From assembly GCA_947504035.1 (NCBI GenBank), contig CANNGA010000022.1:1-49591 (forward strand): 49,591 nucleotides of DNA, given 5' to 3'. Position 1 is the first letter of the stretch. Each line of letters begins with the position of its first letter. The DNA is from an uncultured Flavobacteriaceae bacterium. GTDB taxonomy: Bacteria; Bacteroidota; Bacteroidia; Flavobacteriales; Flavobacteriaceae. Shown piece after piece: positions 36,709 through 47,382 of this stretch. Below the pieces are notes generated by a model. The model did not search any database. It was not told the DNA's origin and saw nothing but the letters and a program-made list of their open reading frames with translations. A program made the translations under genes and the position numbers.

Positions 36709-38370
36709 ATGACGAAAAAAAATATGCTGTGCATTCTCCTATGTTTAGGATTAGCATGTCAACAAAATAAAGAAACGCCGCTTGTAAAACCTTCTGAAAA
36801 AACACCTTTCTTTTGGGAAGCAGCCACGATTTATTTTTTACTAACAGATAGGTTTCATAACGGAGACCCTTTAAATGACATCAATTTTAACAGAACAGCA
36901 ACGGCAGACAAACTTCGAGGTTTTGAAGGTGGAGATCTTAAGGGGATTACGCAAAAACTAAAAGAAGGGTATTTTACAGATTTAGGCGTTAATGCGATCT
37001 GGATGACGCCCATTGTAGAACAAATTCATGGTGCTGTTAATGAAGGTACGGGAGCGACCTATGGGTATCATGGCTATTGGACCAAAGATTGGACGGCCAT
37101 AGATCCTAATTTTGGAACTAAAGCAGACCTGCATGAATTGGTAGAAGCAGCACACCAACGCGGTATAAAAATACTATTAGATGCTGTGATTAACCACACA
37201 GGACCAGTGACGCCAACAGACCCCCAATGGCCAGACGATTGGGTGCGTACCCATCCGCAATGTGATTATACGTCTTACGAAACAACAGTAAGCTGTACTT
37301 TGGTGAAAAACCTACCCGATGTAAAAACCGAATCTACCAAAGCTGTTACGTTGCCAGTACACCTTGTTGAAAAGTGGAGGCAGGAAGGCCGCTATGAAGA
37401 AGAACTTAGAACATTAGAGGCATTCTTTGAACGCACAGGTTACCCTAAAGCACCTCGGTATTATATTATGAAATGGCTAACAGATTACATTACAGAATTT
37501 GGGATTGATGGTTATAGGGTAGACACCGTGAAGCATACAGAAGCAGAGGTTTGGCAAGCGTTTAGGACACAATGCGATTATGCTTTTCAAAACTATAAAA
37601 CCAACCATCCGGATAAAGCTACAGATCAAAATGCGTTTTACCTTGTAGGAGAGGTTTATAATTATGGGGTGTCTTCAGGACAATGGTTTGATTTTGGAGA
37701 TAAAAAAGTAAATTATTATGATAAAGCGTTTCACAGTTTGATTAATTTTGAAATGAAGTGGCATGCAAAAGCTTTGGGTTATGATACGCTTTTTAAACGC
37801 TACGATAGTATTTTAAATAACGAATTGAAAGCTTACAGCGTGTTGAACTATTTAAGCTCTCATGATGATGGGCAACCTTTTGATTTGAGAAGAGAAACAC
37901 CATTGGAAACGGCAACTAAATTATTGCTAACGCCTGGAGCAGCACAAATATATTACGGTGATGAATCGGCGAGATCTTTAGCGATTGAAGGCACAACAGG
38001 AGACGCGACTTTGCGTTCTGTGATGAATTGGGAGGCGATTCAGCATAATGACAGCACTAAAACTATAGTACAGCACTGGCAAAAATTAGGAAAATTTAGA
38101 GCAAAACATCCTGCTGTAGGCGCAGGGCGGCATCATACTTTAACAGAGACGCCTTATGTGTTTTCGCGACGTTTCCAAAATGATAAGTATACGGATGCCG
38201 TTGTGATTGGATTGGAACTTGCAACAGGAAAGAAACGCTTAAAGGTAGCCCCTGTTTTTAAAGATGGACTCATCTTGCATGATGCCTATTCTAATACCAC
38301 GGCTGTAGTTAAAAACGGAGCGGTGATTATTAATTCTAATTTTAACATGGTGCTTTTAGAAAAACACTAG
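36709..38370 (+). CDS. GH13 alpha-amylase, lipoprotein
   Basis: 553 residues from the ATG at 36709; the upstream in-frame ATG at 36658 would bury the signal peptide. The signal ends LGLAC (Cys17), followed by Q-Q-N-K. GH13 regions: DAVINH; GYRVDTVKH with nucleophile Asp272; VGEVYN with acid/base Glu315; SSHDDG with Asp386. The start FWEAATIYFLLTDRFHNGDP is typical of maltogenic or cyclomaltodextrinase-like amylases. The lipid anchor and the absence of an S-D-D signal suggest the periplasmic side. It ends the plus-strand operon and trims oligosaccharides together with GH97. It has a compact end with no sorting domain. Confidence 0.92.
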   Translation: MTKKNMLCILLCLGLACQQNKETPLVKPSEKTPFFWEAATIYFLLTDRFHNGDPLNDINFNRTATADKLRGFEGGDLKGITQKLKEGYFTDLGVNAIWMTPIVEQIHGAVNEGTGATYGYHGYWTKDWTAIDPNFGTKADLHELVEAAHQRGIKILLDAVINHTGPVTPTDPQWPDDWVRTHPQCDYTSYETTVSCTLVKNLPDVKTESTKAVTLPVHLVEKWRQEGRYEEELRTLEAFFERTGYPKAPRYYIMKWLTDYITEFGIDGYRVDTVKHTEAEVWQAFRTQCDYAFQNYKTNHPDKATDQNAFYLVGEVYNYGVSSGQWFDFGDKKVNYYDKAFHSLINFEMKWHAKALGYDTLFKRYDSILNNELKAYSVLNYLSSHDDGQPFDLRRETPLETATKLLLTPGAAQIYYGDESARSLAIEGTTGDATLRSVMNWEAIQHNDSTKTIVQHWQKLGKFRAKHPAVGAGRHHTLTETPYVFSRRFQNDKYTDAVVIGLELATGKKRLKVAPVFKDGLILHDAYSNTTAVVKNGAVIINSNFNMVLLEKH

Positions 38371-39049
38371 AGCGCTAATAAGCTACAAGTTCCCTAAGAA
38401 CAAAACGAGAAGAATAGGTGCTATTACAAATGGTTGACCTATTCTTTGCGTTTGTGCCAAAATGCAGGTCTCAAATTGCCATAAAGTCTACGCTATTGTA
38501 ACCGTCTAGTCTTCTGTTTTATCACGCAATTTCAAACACGATTAAGGCAAACAGCAATGCGTTAGAGTAGTGAAATAGCATCACGGCCTTTAGCAAGGTC
38601 TTTATGTTTGGTATAAAAAATTGGCTTAAAAAACCTTAGGGGACGTCTTTGTTCTTTGCGTGTTGCCTCCAAAATTTGGTGCTGGAAATTACGACTTCAA
38701 ATACTACATTAGTATAAATTTTAAAGGCACCGTAGTGCTGTAGAGCAACGTTAAATAGTACATTTTTATTCTGTGTTTGAAGCGCTTAGTATTGACTGTA
38801 AGGACAGGGTTAAAAGGTAAGGCATTTGGTAAGAAATAGAGGGCTACAACTCAGAATAGGATTGAAGATTTATAATCTTAAAGCCATGAAAATACCACCC
38901 GTCTGGAAGACCAATACGCCGTCACAATTAAGTCTTCTCCTTTCCAGTTATGACGATTTTATACCAAATTCACCATCCAGTTAAAACAACTTTAAGGCCT
39001 TTAAACGTATACCTTGATAAGATCGAATTTGGACAATAACATAAGATGT
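38371..39049. other. Long non-coding gap between converging amylase genes
   Basis: About 680 bases with stop codons in every frame. Base use is less AT-biased in patches (38500-38700, 38880-38950) than a typical spacer in this window, which could mean a decayed gene, but I found no readable protein remnant, hairpin terminator for the plus strand, or RNA motif. Confidence 0.5.
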
Positions 39050-39090
39050 ATAAAAAAAAAGAAATCGCCTAAAAATTACTTTTTAGACGA
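39050..39090 (-). terminator. Rho-independent terminator of the minus-strand amylase gene
   Basis: On the minus strand a stem CTAAAAA/TTTTTAG with outer TCG/CGA pairs (39065-39090) is followed by a T-rich tract (complement of the A run at 39052-39063). Confidence 0.8.
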
Positions 39091-39139
39091 CCTCTTCTTA
39101 TAGTGTCACATTAATAAATTTAAAACATACGATTGGCTG

Positions 39140-41431
39140 TTAGTCTTTAATCATTTTTAGGGGCTGCTGTAAGCGTTTGCCATTAAGGCGAATGCTTATA
39201 AAATAAAGGCCAGGGCCACCAATTTGACTGCCATTAATCGAGAGGCTTATTTGCCCCGCTTTAGCATTGCTTTTGTAAAGGGTTTTGGTTTGGCCAAGGA
39301 TGTTTGATACACTTACATCTAGGAGACCATCTTCATAAGTCGTTAAGGTTAAAGTTGCATTGTCTTTCATCGGCACTGGAGAAAGTATTGCTTTTACAGC
39401 ATTAGAAAATTCTTTTTCAGAAGCCTGTTTGCCAGATGCAGGACATCCAGAAGGGCAGGTCGTATTCCAAACGCCAGTAGCTTGTCCAGAATTAGAACCT
39501 GTAACGGTAAACCACCCATCTGTGCCGCGTGTTAAATCTATGGTCTGCTGTTGGTTGCCGTTATTAAATACAACGCCTATAGCATTAGGAGAAACACCGT
39601 TTGGAACGGTAAACGTTCTGCGGTACCATGATGTGCCAGATAGATTTACCATTGCAGATCCTGGCCAATCTGAAGTGCCAGATAAGGTGCTGTTTGTAGT
39701 TCTATTAAACAGGTATAAGTTCACTGTATTTCCCCAGTTGCTAGGTGTTCTAAAATTAAACGTAACCGTAGCGTTTGAAGAGGTGTCAGGACAATCTGAA
39801 GGACAAGAATCCGACCATGCGCCATTGCGATACCAACCGTCGGTACTTCTAGATAAATCATCTGTTTGTCTGGTGCCATCGTTAAAAATAACCCTTAAAT
39901 TAGCCGCAGCAACACCGTCTGGAGGTGTTAATGTAAAGGTGTACCAATCTGTGCCAGCACGTCTAGTCATTGCGTTTCCTGGCCAATCTTGAGTCCCGGG
40001 TAATGTGCGGTTAGCAGCAGCATCATAGAAATAAACATTTAAATTGCTATTCCATCCGTTCGGCCTAAATACATTTACCGTGTAAGGTGCAACAGTATCT
40101 GTTGTGTCGTCATCATCGTCGTTATCGTCATCATTGTTGCCGCCATTAGACCATACGGCATAATCGGTACCCGAAGTGCGTAAAACCCAACCTGTGCCTT
40201 CTGGAGCCCAGTTTCCAGATCCTAGTTTCATAGCTAGGGTTCCCGAACGGCCATCAATATAGGCCGCATATAAATCGTTACGTGCTTCTGCGATATTAAT
40301 TGAAGACCCTGCAAAAACGCGAACACTTTTTCTAATGGCGATTAAATCTTTAATAGCATTTTGTACACCAGAACCGCCGTCGAAGAAATGTGTCCAGAAG
40401 ACCATAGGATTTCCAGGGTGTGTTAAGATGTAAGCATACCCTTTTCTAAGGTTGGTTTCGCCTCCAGGAAAAACAAAATTAGAGCCGCAACATTGCTGCG
40501 CAAGTCCGGTGTCATGATTGTCTAAAAAGGTAACCGATTTAGAAGGGTTGATGCCAATCATTCCAGACGGTCTGCCTTCAAAATCTCTTAGAAACGATAA
40601 GTTATTGGCGCGAATGGCATTTTGTAAGCTTACTTTAGTGTTAAAATCGAATGCAGAAGACGATTGTTGCGTCGCATTTACAAAATTATTCGTCTGTACT
40701 CTGCTGCTCTCTAATAATTCGCCAACAGCAAAATAGGGGTTTGTCGCATCGTTGTACTCCTTATTAAATCTAGGGTTGTAGCCATGCACGAAATCATAAC
40801 GCCAACCATCAAAACCAATATCATCCCTTAAAAAGCGCATCCATCTGATGATTTCTGCACGAACGGCAGGGTTCTCATGGTCTAAATCTCTGGCCGCGCC
40901 AAATCCCCCATTAGAGCCATCTGCTTTTAGGCTAGAGCCAGGGAAAAAATCGTTGTTGATACTGAAAGGCACATCGGGCTCTATAAAATTATTACCCTCG
41001 TCATCGGCAACAATGTAGAACGTAGGCCAATCAGGATTTGTGAAATTTACAGCATCTAAGGAGCCTACCCTGTGGTTGATTACAATATCACTAAGGACCC
41101 TAATGTCTAGCGCATGAAATTGATTGATTAGATTGCGGAGCTGTAGTTCGGTTCCGTAAGCACTGTTTACATCGTATAATTCTCTAGGTAAATACCCCTG
41201 TGGCGCTGCTGAGTTGCTTGGAGGTGGCATCCATATCACATCGATACCAGCGTCATTAATAGCAGCTCTTGCAGAGGTGACGACATTGTACCATGTTTGT
41301 CCTGCAGGTTGGTTTTGTACATTCCAGTCGAAAGCTTGAAACATGACGTCTTCGTCTTGCGCCTGGATGGTGAGTAGAGGGATGCAAATAAGGAATCCCA
41401 ATACCAATTGTTTGAATGTTAGTTTTTTCAT
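39140..41431 (-). CDS. Secreted GH13 alpha-amylase with two CBM26-like modules, T9SS cargo
   Basis: 763 residues. Signal peptide (1-24, QAQ end); GH13 barrel (about 28-410) of the plant/archaeal alpha-amylase type, starting VMFQAFDWN. Regions: SDIVINHR; GWRYDFVHGY with nucleophile Asp213; VGELLES with acid/base Glu238; FLDNHDTG with Asp307. An acidic linker (NDDDNDDDDD) precedes two CBM26-like starch-binding modules (about 450-545 and 553-655), each with N-V/L-Y-F/L-Y/F and DWPG-x-AM. The last 80 residues are a T9SS sorting domain ending LQQPLKMIKD. It should attack starch outside the cell. It has its own transcript, terminator at 39050, and a copy of the LacI-type site upstream. Confidence 0.93.
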   Translation of the reverse strand: MKKLTFKQLVLGFLICIPLLTIQAQDEDVMFQAFDWNVQNQPAGQTWYNVVTSARAAINDAGIDVIWMPPPSNSAAPQGYLPRELYDVNSAYGTELQLRNLINQFHALDIRVLSDIVINHRVGSLDAVNFTNPDWPTFYIVADDEGNNFIEPDVPFSINNDFFPGSSLKADGSNGGFGAARDLDHENPAVRAEIIRWMRFLRDDIGFDGWRYDFVHGYNPRFNKEYNDATNPYFAVGELLESSRVQTNNFVNATQQSSSAFDFNTKVSLQNAIRANNLSFLRDFEGRPSGMIGINPSKSVTFLDNHDTGLAQQCCGSNFVFPGGETNLRKGYAYILTHPGNPMVFWTHFFDGGSGVQNAIKDLIAIRKSVRVFAGSSINIAEARNDLYAAYIDGRSGTLAMKLGSGNWAPEGTGWVLRTSGTDYAVWSNGGNNDDDNDDDDDTTDTVAPYTVNVFRPNGWNSNLNVYFYDAAANRTLPGTQDWPGNAMTRRAGTDWYTFTLTPPDGVAAANLRVIFNDGTRQTDDLSRSTDGWYRNGAWSDSCPSDCPDTSSNATVTFNFRTPSNWGNTVNLYLFNRTTNSTLSGTSDWPGSAMVNLSGTSWYRRTFTVPNGVSPNAIGVVFNNGNQQQTIDLTRGTDGWFTVTGSNSGQATGVWNTTCPSGCPASGKQASEKEFSNAVKAILSPVPMKDNATLTLTTYEDGLLDVSVSNILGQTKTLYKSNAKAGQISLSINGSQIGGPGLYFISIRLNGKRLQQPLKMIKD

Positions 41432-41669
41432 TAGTGGTGGTTTTTAAAAGGTTAATAAAGTTGGTGCACTGTATTCGTGTTTATGCTAATGCGCAAGTGT
41501 ATATAGAGCATGTCTTTGGAACTGCTTTGCTTTAAAGCATTTCGGTATTTTAATGTTAAGTTGTTTTTTTGTGTGATCACTATTTTTTATGCTCTATAAA
41601 TGAATTTCACATTAGTTTTTTACTAATTTATTGCGAAATAATTAATTATGAGCGTCTAAAAAGTTACTT

Positions 41670-41686
41670 AAACGTTTTCGTGTTGA
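41670..41686. promoter_or_regulatory. Second LacI-type site, upstream of the CBM26 amylase
   Basis: AAACGTTTTCGTGTTGA is identical to 28823-28839 upstream of susC. The palindrome is incomplete here (CTTAAACGTTTTCG instead of CGAAAACGTTTTCG). It lies 239 bases before the amylase start, within a 489-base divergent gap (41432-41920) that holds no gene. Confidence 0.65.
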
Positions 41687-41920
41687 TAAAAAGTTGATTT
41701 TTTTTAAATTGTAAAGGCATGACAATGAGGCTTTGGGTGAAAAGAAGCGGTTTTGAGCTGGGTTTGAGCGAGCGGTTTGCAACGGGGTACGACGAATCGT
41801 ATGTTTTGATCTAAGAAACGAAGTTAGGTTTGCGATGAAAAGCGGACTAAGAAGCCGTATCTTCATTATTTTAATGATGAAAGTGCATTTTAAACGTACC
41901 ACTTATAACAACAAAACACT

Positions 41921-42202
41921 ATGAAAGCCATTTGGAATGATCAAATTTTAGCCGAGAGCAACGACACAATAGTTATAGAGAATAACCATTATTTTCCAGC
42001 AGAAAGTATCCATAAAGCTTTTTTTAAACCAAGCGAGACGCACACAACTTGTCCCTGGAAAGGAGAAGCATCTTACTATACTATAGCGGTAGATGGAAAG
42101 GAAAATAAGGATGCTGCTTGGTATTATCCAGAGGTATCCGATTTGGCAAAGGGCATAAAAGGACGTGTTGCATTTTGGAAAGGCGTGAGCATTGTTGGAT
42201 AA
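41921..42202 (+). CDS. DUF427 domain protein
   Basis: 93 residues, the usual single-domain length. It shows the family pattern: MKAIWNDQILAES, then ENNHYFPAESI, the conserved THTTCPWKGEASYY, and DAAWYYPEV. DUF427 proteins are small beta-rich proteins of unknown function, often near redox or nucleotide-modifying genes. It is the first gene of a three-gene operon; its stop codon overlaps the TTG start of a variant MsrA by 11 bases. Its C-terminal KGRVAFWKGV is typical. A role in oxidative stress is suggested only by its partners. Confidence 0.88.
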   Translation: MKAIWNDQILAESNDTIVIENNHYFPAESIHKAFFKPSETHTTCPWKGEASYYTIAVDGKENKDAAWYYPEVSDLAKGIKGRVAFWKGVSIVG

Positions 42203-42716
42203 AATAGCATTAGGCGGCGGATGCCACTGGTGTACAGAGGCTGTATTTCAATCTTTAAAAGGTGTGACGGAGGTGGCGCAAGGTTATGTGGCATCAAACG
42301 CAGAACATACCAGATTTTCAGAAGCCGTCATTGTGCATTTTAATCCAAAGGCGCTTCCTTTAGAAGTGCTTATCGATGTGCATTTGCAAACCCATAAGAG
42401 CACTTCAAACCATAGCATGCGTTCCAAGTACCGCTCTGCGATTTATACTTATTCTGAAATGCAACACCAAGAAGCACTGCGCATTTTACAAGAATTACAA
42501 GCACAGTTTGCGTTGCCTATAATTACTAAAGTGATGCCGTTTAAAGCCTTTAAGGCTTCTCGGGACGCCCTTCAGAATTATTACTATAATGATCCTAAAA
42601 AGCCTTTCTGTGAACGCTTTATTACCCCAAAATTAAACCTTCTTTTAGAACAATTTTCAAAACATACAAAAACGACGACTTTAAAATATTTACAAGATGA
42701 ATCGCATAAAACTTAG
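42192..42716 (+). CDS. Divergent MsrA-family protein (second copy, GCHWC motif)
   Basis: 174 residues. It keeps the MsrA frame ([18 protein letters not shown], then [20 protein letters not shown]), but the catalytic motif is GCHWC instead of GCFWC: the Phe that forms the hydrophobic pocket for the methionine methyl group is His. The GYSGG loop is replaced by GYVAS, and the T-x-D-P-T segment is changed to THKSTSNHS. The substrate may therefore not be ordinary methionine sulfoxide. The start is TTG: an in-frame TGA at 42186 rules out any upstream ATG, and the N-terminus would otherwise lose the catalytic region. It overlaps the gene before by 11 bases and the next by 20. Confidence 0.88.
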   Translation: MLDKIALGGGCHWCTEAVFQSLKGVTEVAQGYVASNAEHTRFSEAVIVHFNPKALPLEVLIDVHLQTHKSTSNHSMRSKYRSAIYTYSEMQHQEALRILQELQAQFALPIITKVMPFKAFKASRDALQNYYYNDPKKPFCERFITPKLNLLLEQFSKHTKTTTLKYLQDESHKT

Positions 42717-43917
42717 TATCCCCAACGCCAAAGGTTACCAATTACAAGCACATTTGGAATTGCCAGCCAATCAGAAACCCCATTATTTCGCCATTTTTGC
42801 CCACTGTTTTACCTGTACAAGTAATTTGTCTGCCGTTAGAAATATCAGCAGAGCATTAACGGCTCATGGTTTTGGTGTCGTGCGCTTTGATTTTACAGGC
42901 TTAGGCAGAAGTGAAGGCGAATTTGCAGACAGCTATTTTTCGGCTAATGTAGAAGATCTAATCGCAGTAAATGCGTACATCACAAAACATTATGGGACAC
43001 CAGAATTACTGGTTGGGCACTCATTAGGTGGGGCTGCAGTTATTGTTGCCGCATCGCGACTGGATAACATCAAGGCCGTAGCCACAGTAGGTGCGCCAGC
43101 TACAGTAAGCCATGTTACCCACTTATTTTCTCATGGTATTGAAGAGGTGAAACAAAAAGGGGCTGTTGAGGTGAATATTGGTGGCAGACCGTTTAAAATA
43201 GATAAAGATTTTGTGGAAGATTTTGAAAAGGTTGACCTGCAGGCTATCACCAAAAATTTGCGAAAGCCTTTGTTGATTATGCACGCACCTTTTGATCGTA
43301 TTGTGGGCATAGACAATGCACATGATTTGTATCATAATGCCAAACACCCTAAAAGTTTTGTGAGTTTAGACAATGCAGACCACCTGTTGTCTAATGCTAA
43401 AGATAGCCAATACGTTGGTAATGTTATAGGCACCTGGGTGGCGCGTTATTTCGAAGCCAAACCCAGTGCTATGTTAGACGTTAAAGGGGAACAGTTGGTA
43501 GGACACCTTAATTTGGTGGAAGATAAATTTACCACTACCATGCAAACCAAAAACCATACATTTATTGCAGATGAACCGGATAGTATTGGTGGGGATGATT
43601 TTGGTCCTTCACCCTACGATTTTTTAAGTGCAGGATTGGCTGCTTGTACAGCAATGACGCTTAAAATGTACGCACAACGTAAAAAATGGGACCTTAAAGA
43701 GGTGTTTGTATACATTACCTATTCTAAAAAACACAGTACCGATTTACAGGAGGCTACTGGCGTTTCTCAAAAAATAGACCATTTGCAAAAGCGCTTGAAG
43801 TTTGTAGGTGACCTGGATGATACACAGCAACAAAGGTTAAAAGAGATCGCCTCTAAATGTCCTGTACACCGTACATTGATTTCAGATACAGTGATTGAAA
43901 CTGAGATTGTAGCGTAG
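42697..43917 (+). CDS. Alpha/beta hydrolase fused to an OsmC-family domain
   Basis: 406 residues. Residues 1-255 are an alpha/beta hydrolase with oxyanion-side AHCFTCTSN, the nucleophile elbow GHSLGG, PFDRIVG (acid) and DNADHLL (His). Residues about 265-406 are an OsmC-type domain with the peroxidatic cysteine in [14 protein letters not shown] and the second in SKCPVHRTL. OsmC proteins reduce organic hydroperoxides. The fusion is a known bacterial architecture and may free peroxidised acyl groups and then reduce them; that coupling is inference. It overlaps the variant MsrA gene by 20 bases, closing a tightly coupled redox operon. No signal peptide. Confidence 0.93.
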   Translation: MNRIKLSIPNAKGYQLQAHLELPANQKPHYFAIFAHCFTCTSNLSAVRNISRALTAHGFGVVRFDFTGLGRSEGEFADSYFSANVEDLIAVNAYITKHYGTPELLVGHSLGGAAVIVAASRLDNIKAVATVGAPATVSHVTHLFSHGIEEVKQKGAVEVNIGGRPFKIDKDFVEDFEKVDLQAITKNLRKPLLIMHAPFDRIVGIDNAHDLYHNAKHPKSFVSLDNADHLLSNAKDSQYVGNVIGTWVARYFEAKPSAMLDVKGEQLVGHLNLVEDKFTTTMQTKNHTFIADEPDSIGGDDFGPSPYDFLSAGLAACTAMTLKMYAQRKKWDLKEVFVYITYSKKHSTDLQEATGVSQKIDHLQKRLKFVGDLDDTQQQRLKEIASKCPVHRTLISDTVIETEIVA

Positions 43918-44052
43918 TCGCAAAAGACTTTAGTGGTATAACTTTTGAACTGTTGTAATACAGTGTTACAATACAGCTTCTTTAGGAGGTACTAATTTAT
44001 TAAATTAAAGGCGCGTGCAGACTTTGCAGCCTGTAAACTATTAAATGATAAG

Positions 44053-44078
44053 CCACAACAGCGATGTTGTGGTTTTTT
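44053..44078 (+). terminator. Terminator before katG (copy 1 of a duplicated hairpin)
   Basis: CCACAACA-GCGA-TGTTGTGG followed by six T. It probably ends the DUF427-MsrA-OsmC operon. The remaining 43918-44356 sequence is AT-rich with no gene. Confidence 0.85.
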
Positions 44079-44356
44079 ATATTTAAGCATTTTAGTTTCG
44101 AACCCCAAAACCATTCTTTTCTTAGGCCTGTAAAACAAGAATATTTCAAATTAACAGAGGGGAATAGCTTAAAAATGAATCTTAGGCGAATTCATTTTTT
44201 TGAACAAGATTATAAAACCTTAGACAGGTTAGTGGTTTAAAAATTAATACAATATGGTTATGAAATGGTGTTGTTTAAAACAATAAAATCTATTGTTTTT
44301 TTATAAATAATAGATTTTGTTTATATGAATATAAAATGGATAAGTGTTATTTCTCA

Positions 44357-46699
<2,343 letters not shown>

Positions 46700-46737
46700 G
46701 ATATTTTTTCAGTATAATTGATTTTAAATAAAAGAAT

Positions 46738-46769
46738 AAACCACAACAGCAATGTTGTGGTTTTTTTTT
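46738..46769 (+). terminator. Terminator after katG (copy 2 of the duplicated hairpin)
   Basis: AAACCACAACA-GCAA-TGTTGTGGTTT followed by more T residues. The core differs from the hairpin at 44053 by a single loop base. Confidence 0.92.
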
Positions 46770-47382
46770 AGATGTAAACTTTTTTAGAGGGGTATAGATT
46801 GATAATGCGCCAAGAAGAGGATTAAGGAGAAAGAAAGGGACACCAACCAAATATAATGTTCGAGATAACATTTGCGTCCTAAATTAAAGAGTTTTGTTTC
46901 TAAAAACACTTCAGGTATAAATGTGCCTCCCTAAATTTAAGACAAGGCCATGAAGGTATGTGATCGTTTTAAAGTGTTGTTTTTGAGTTGTGTATAGTTG
47001 TTGTAAGTGTAAGGTGAAGATAAAATAAAGACGGTTCATTTAAAATCTGGTAAAATTTGCTTTTTTAATCTAAAAGCTTAATAATGAGTGTGTTTGTAGG
47101 TTAAGGTGTTAAAGTTGTAGTATTTGTGCTTCATATCAGCACACTACAGGACTGTTGAGGTAAGATACGTTCTTAATTTGCAAATGCTTATTTGGTTTGG
47201 CCAACCGTGATAATTAGGATAAGCAAACGACTAAAATAAAAAGATTGAAAAGCAATTATTGTTTTACTTCACTAAAAGTATAATACTTAAGGTATTCTCT
47301 CAGGTATTTGTTACAACAGTTTTTTTATAAAAATACATTTTATGTAGGTGTATTGACCTGCAATAAATTTAACTAAAAACTT
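46770..47382. other. Long intergenic gap before the secreted hydrolase
   Basis: About 610 AT-rich bases with no readable gene, no clear TAnnTTTG box and no strong palindrome. The distance suggests a long leader or lost gene. Confidence 0.45.

Noticed and set aside
39360-39992. 210-codon plus-strand frame
   Set aside because: It is fully antisense to the GH13 amylase and its CBM modules; Pro/Val-rich translation typical of shadow frames.
43980-44050. Possible tRNA or small RNA between the OsmC fusion gene and katG
   Set aside because: No cloverleaf can be drawn and no CCA or T-loop is seen; only the terminator at 44053 is a sound structure.
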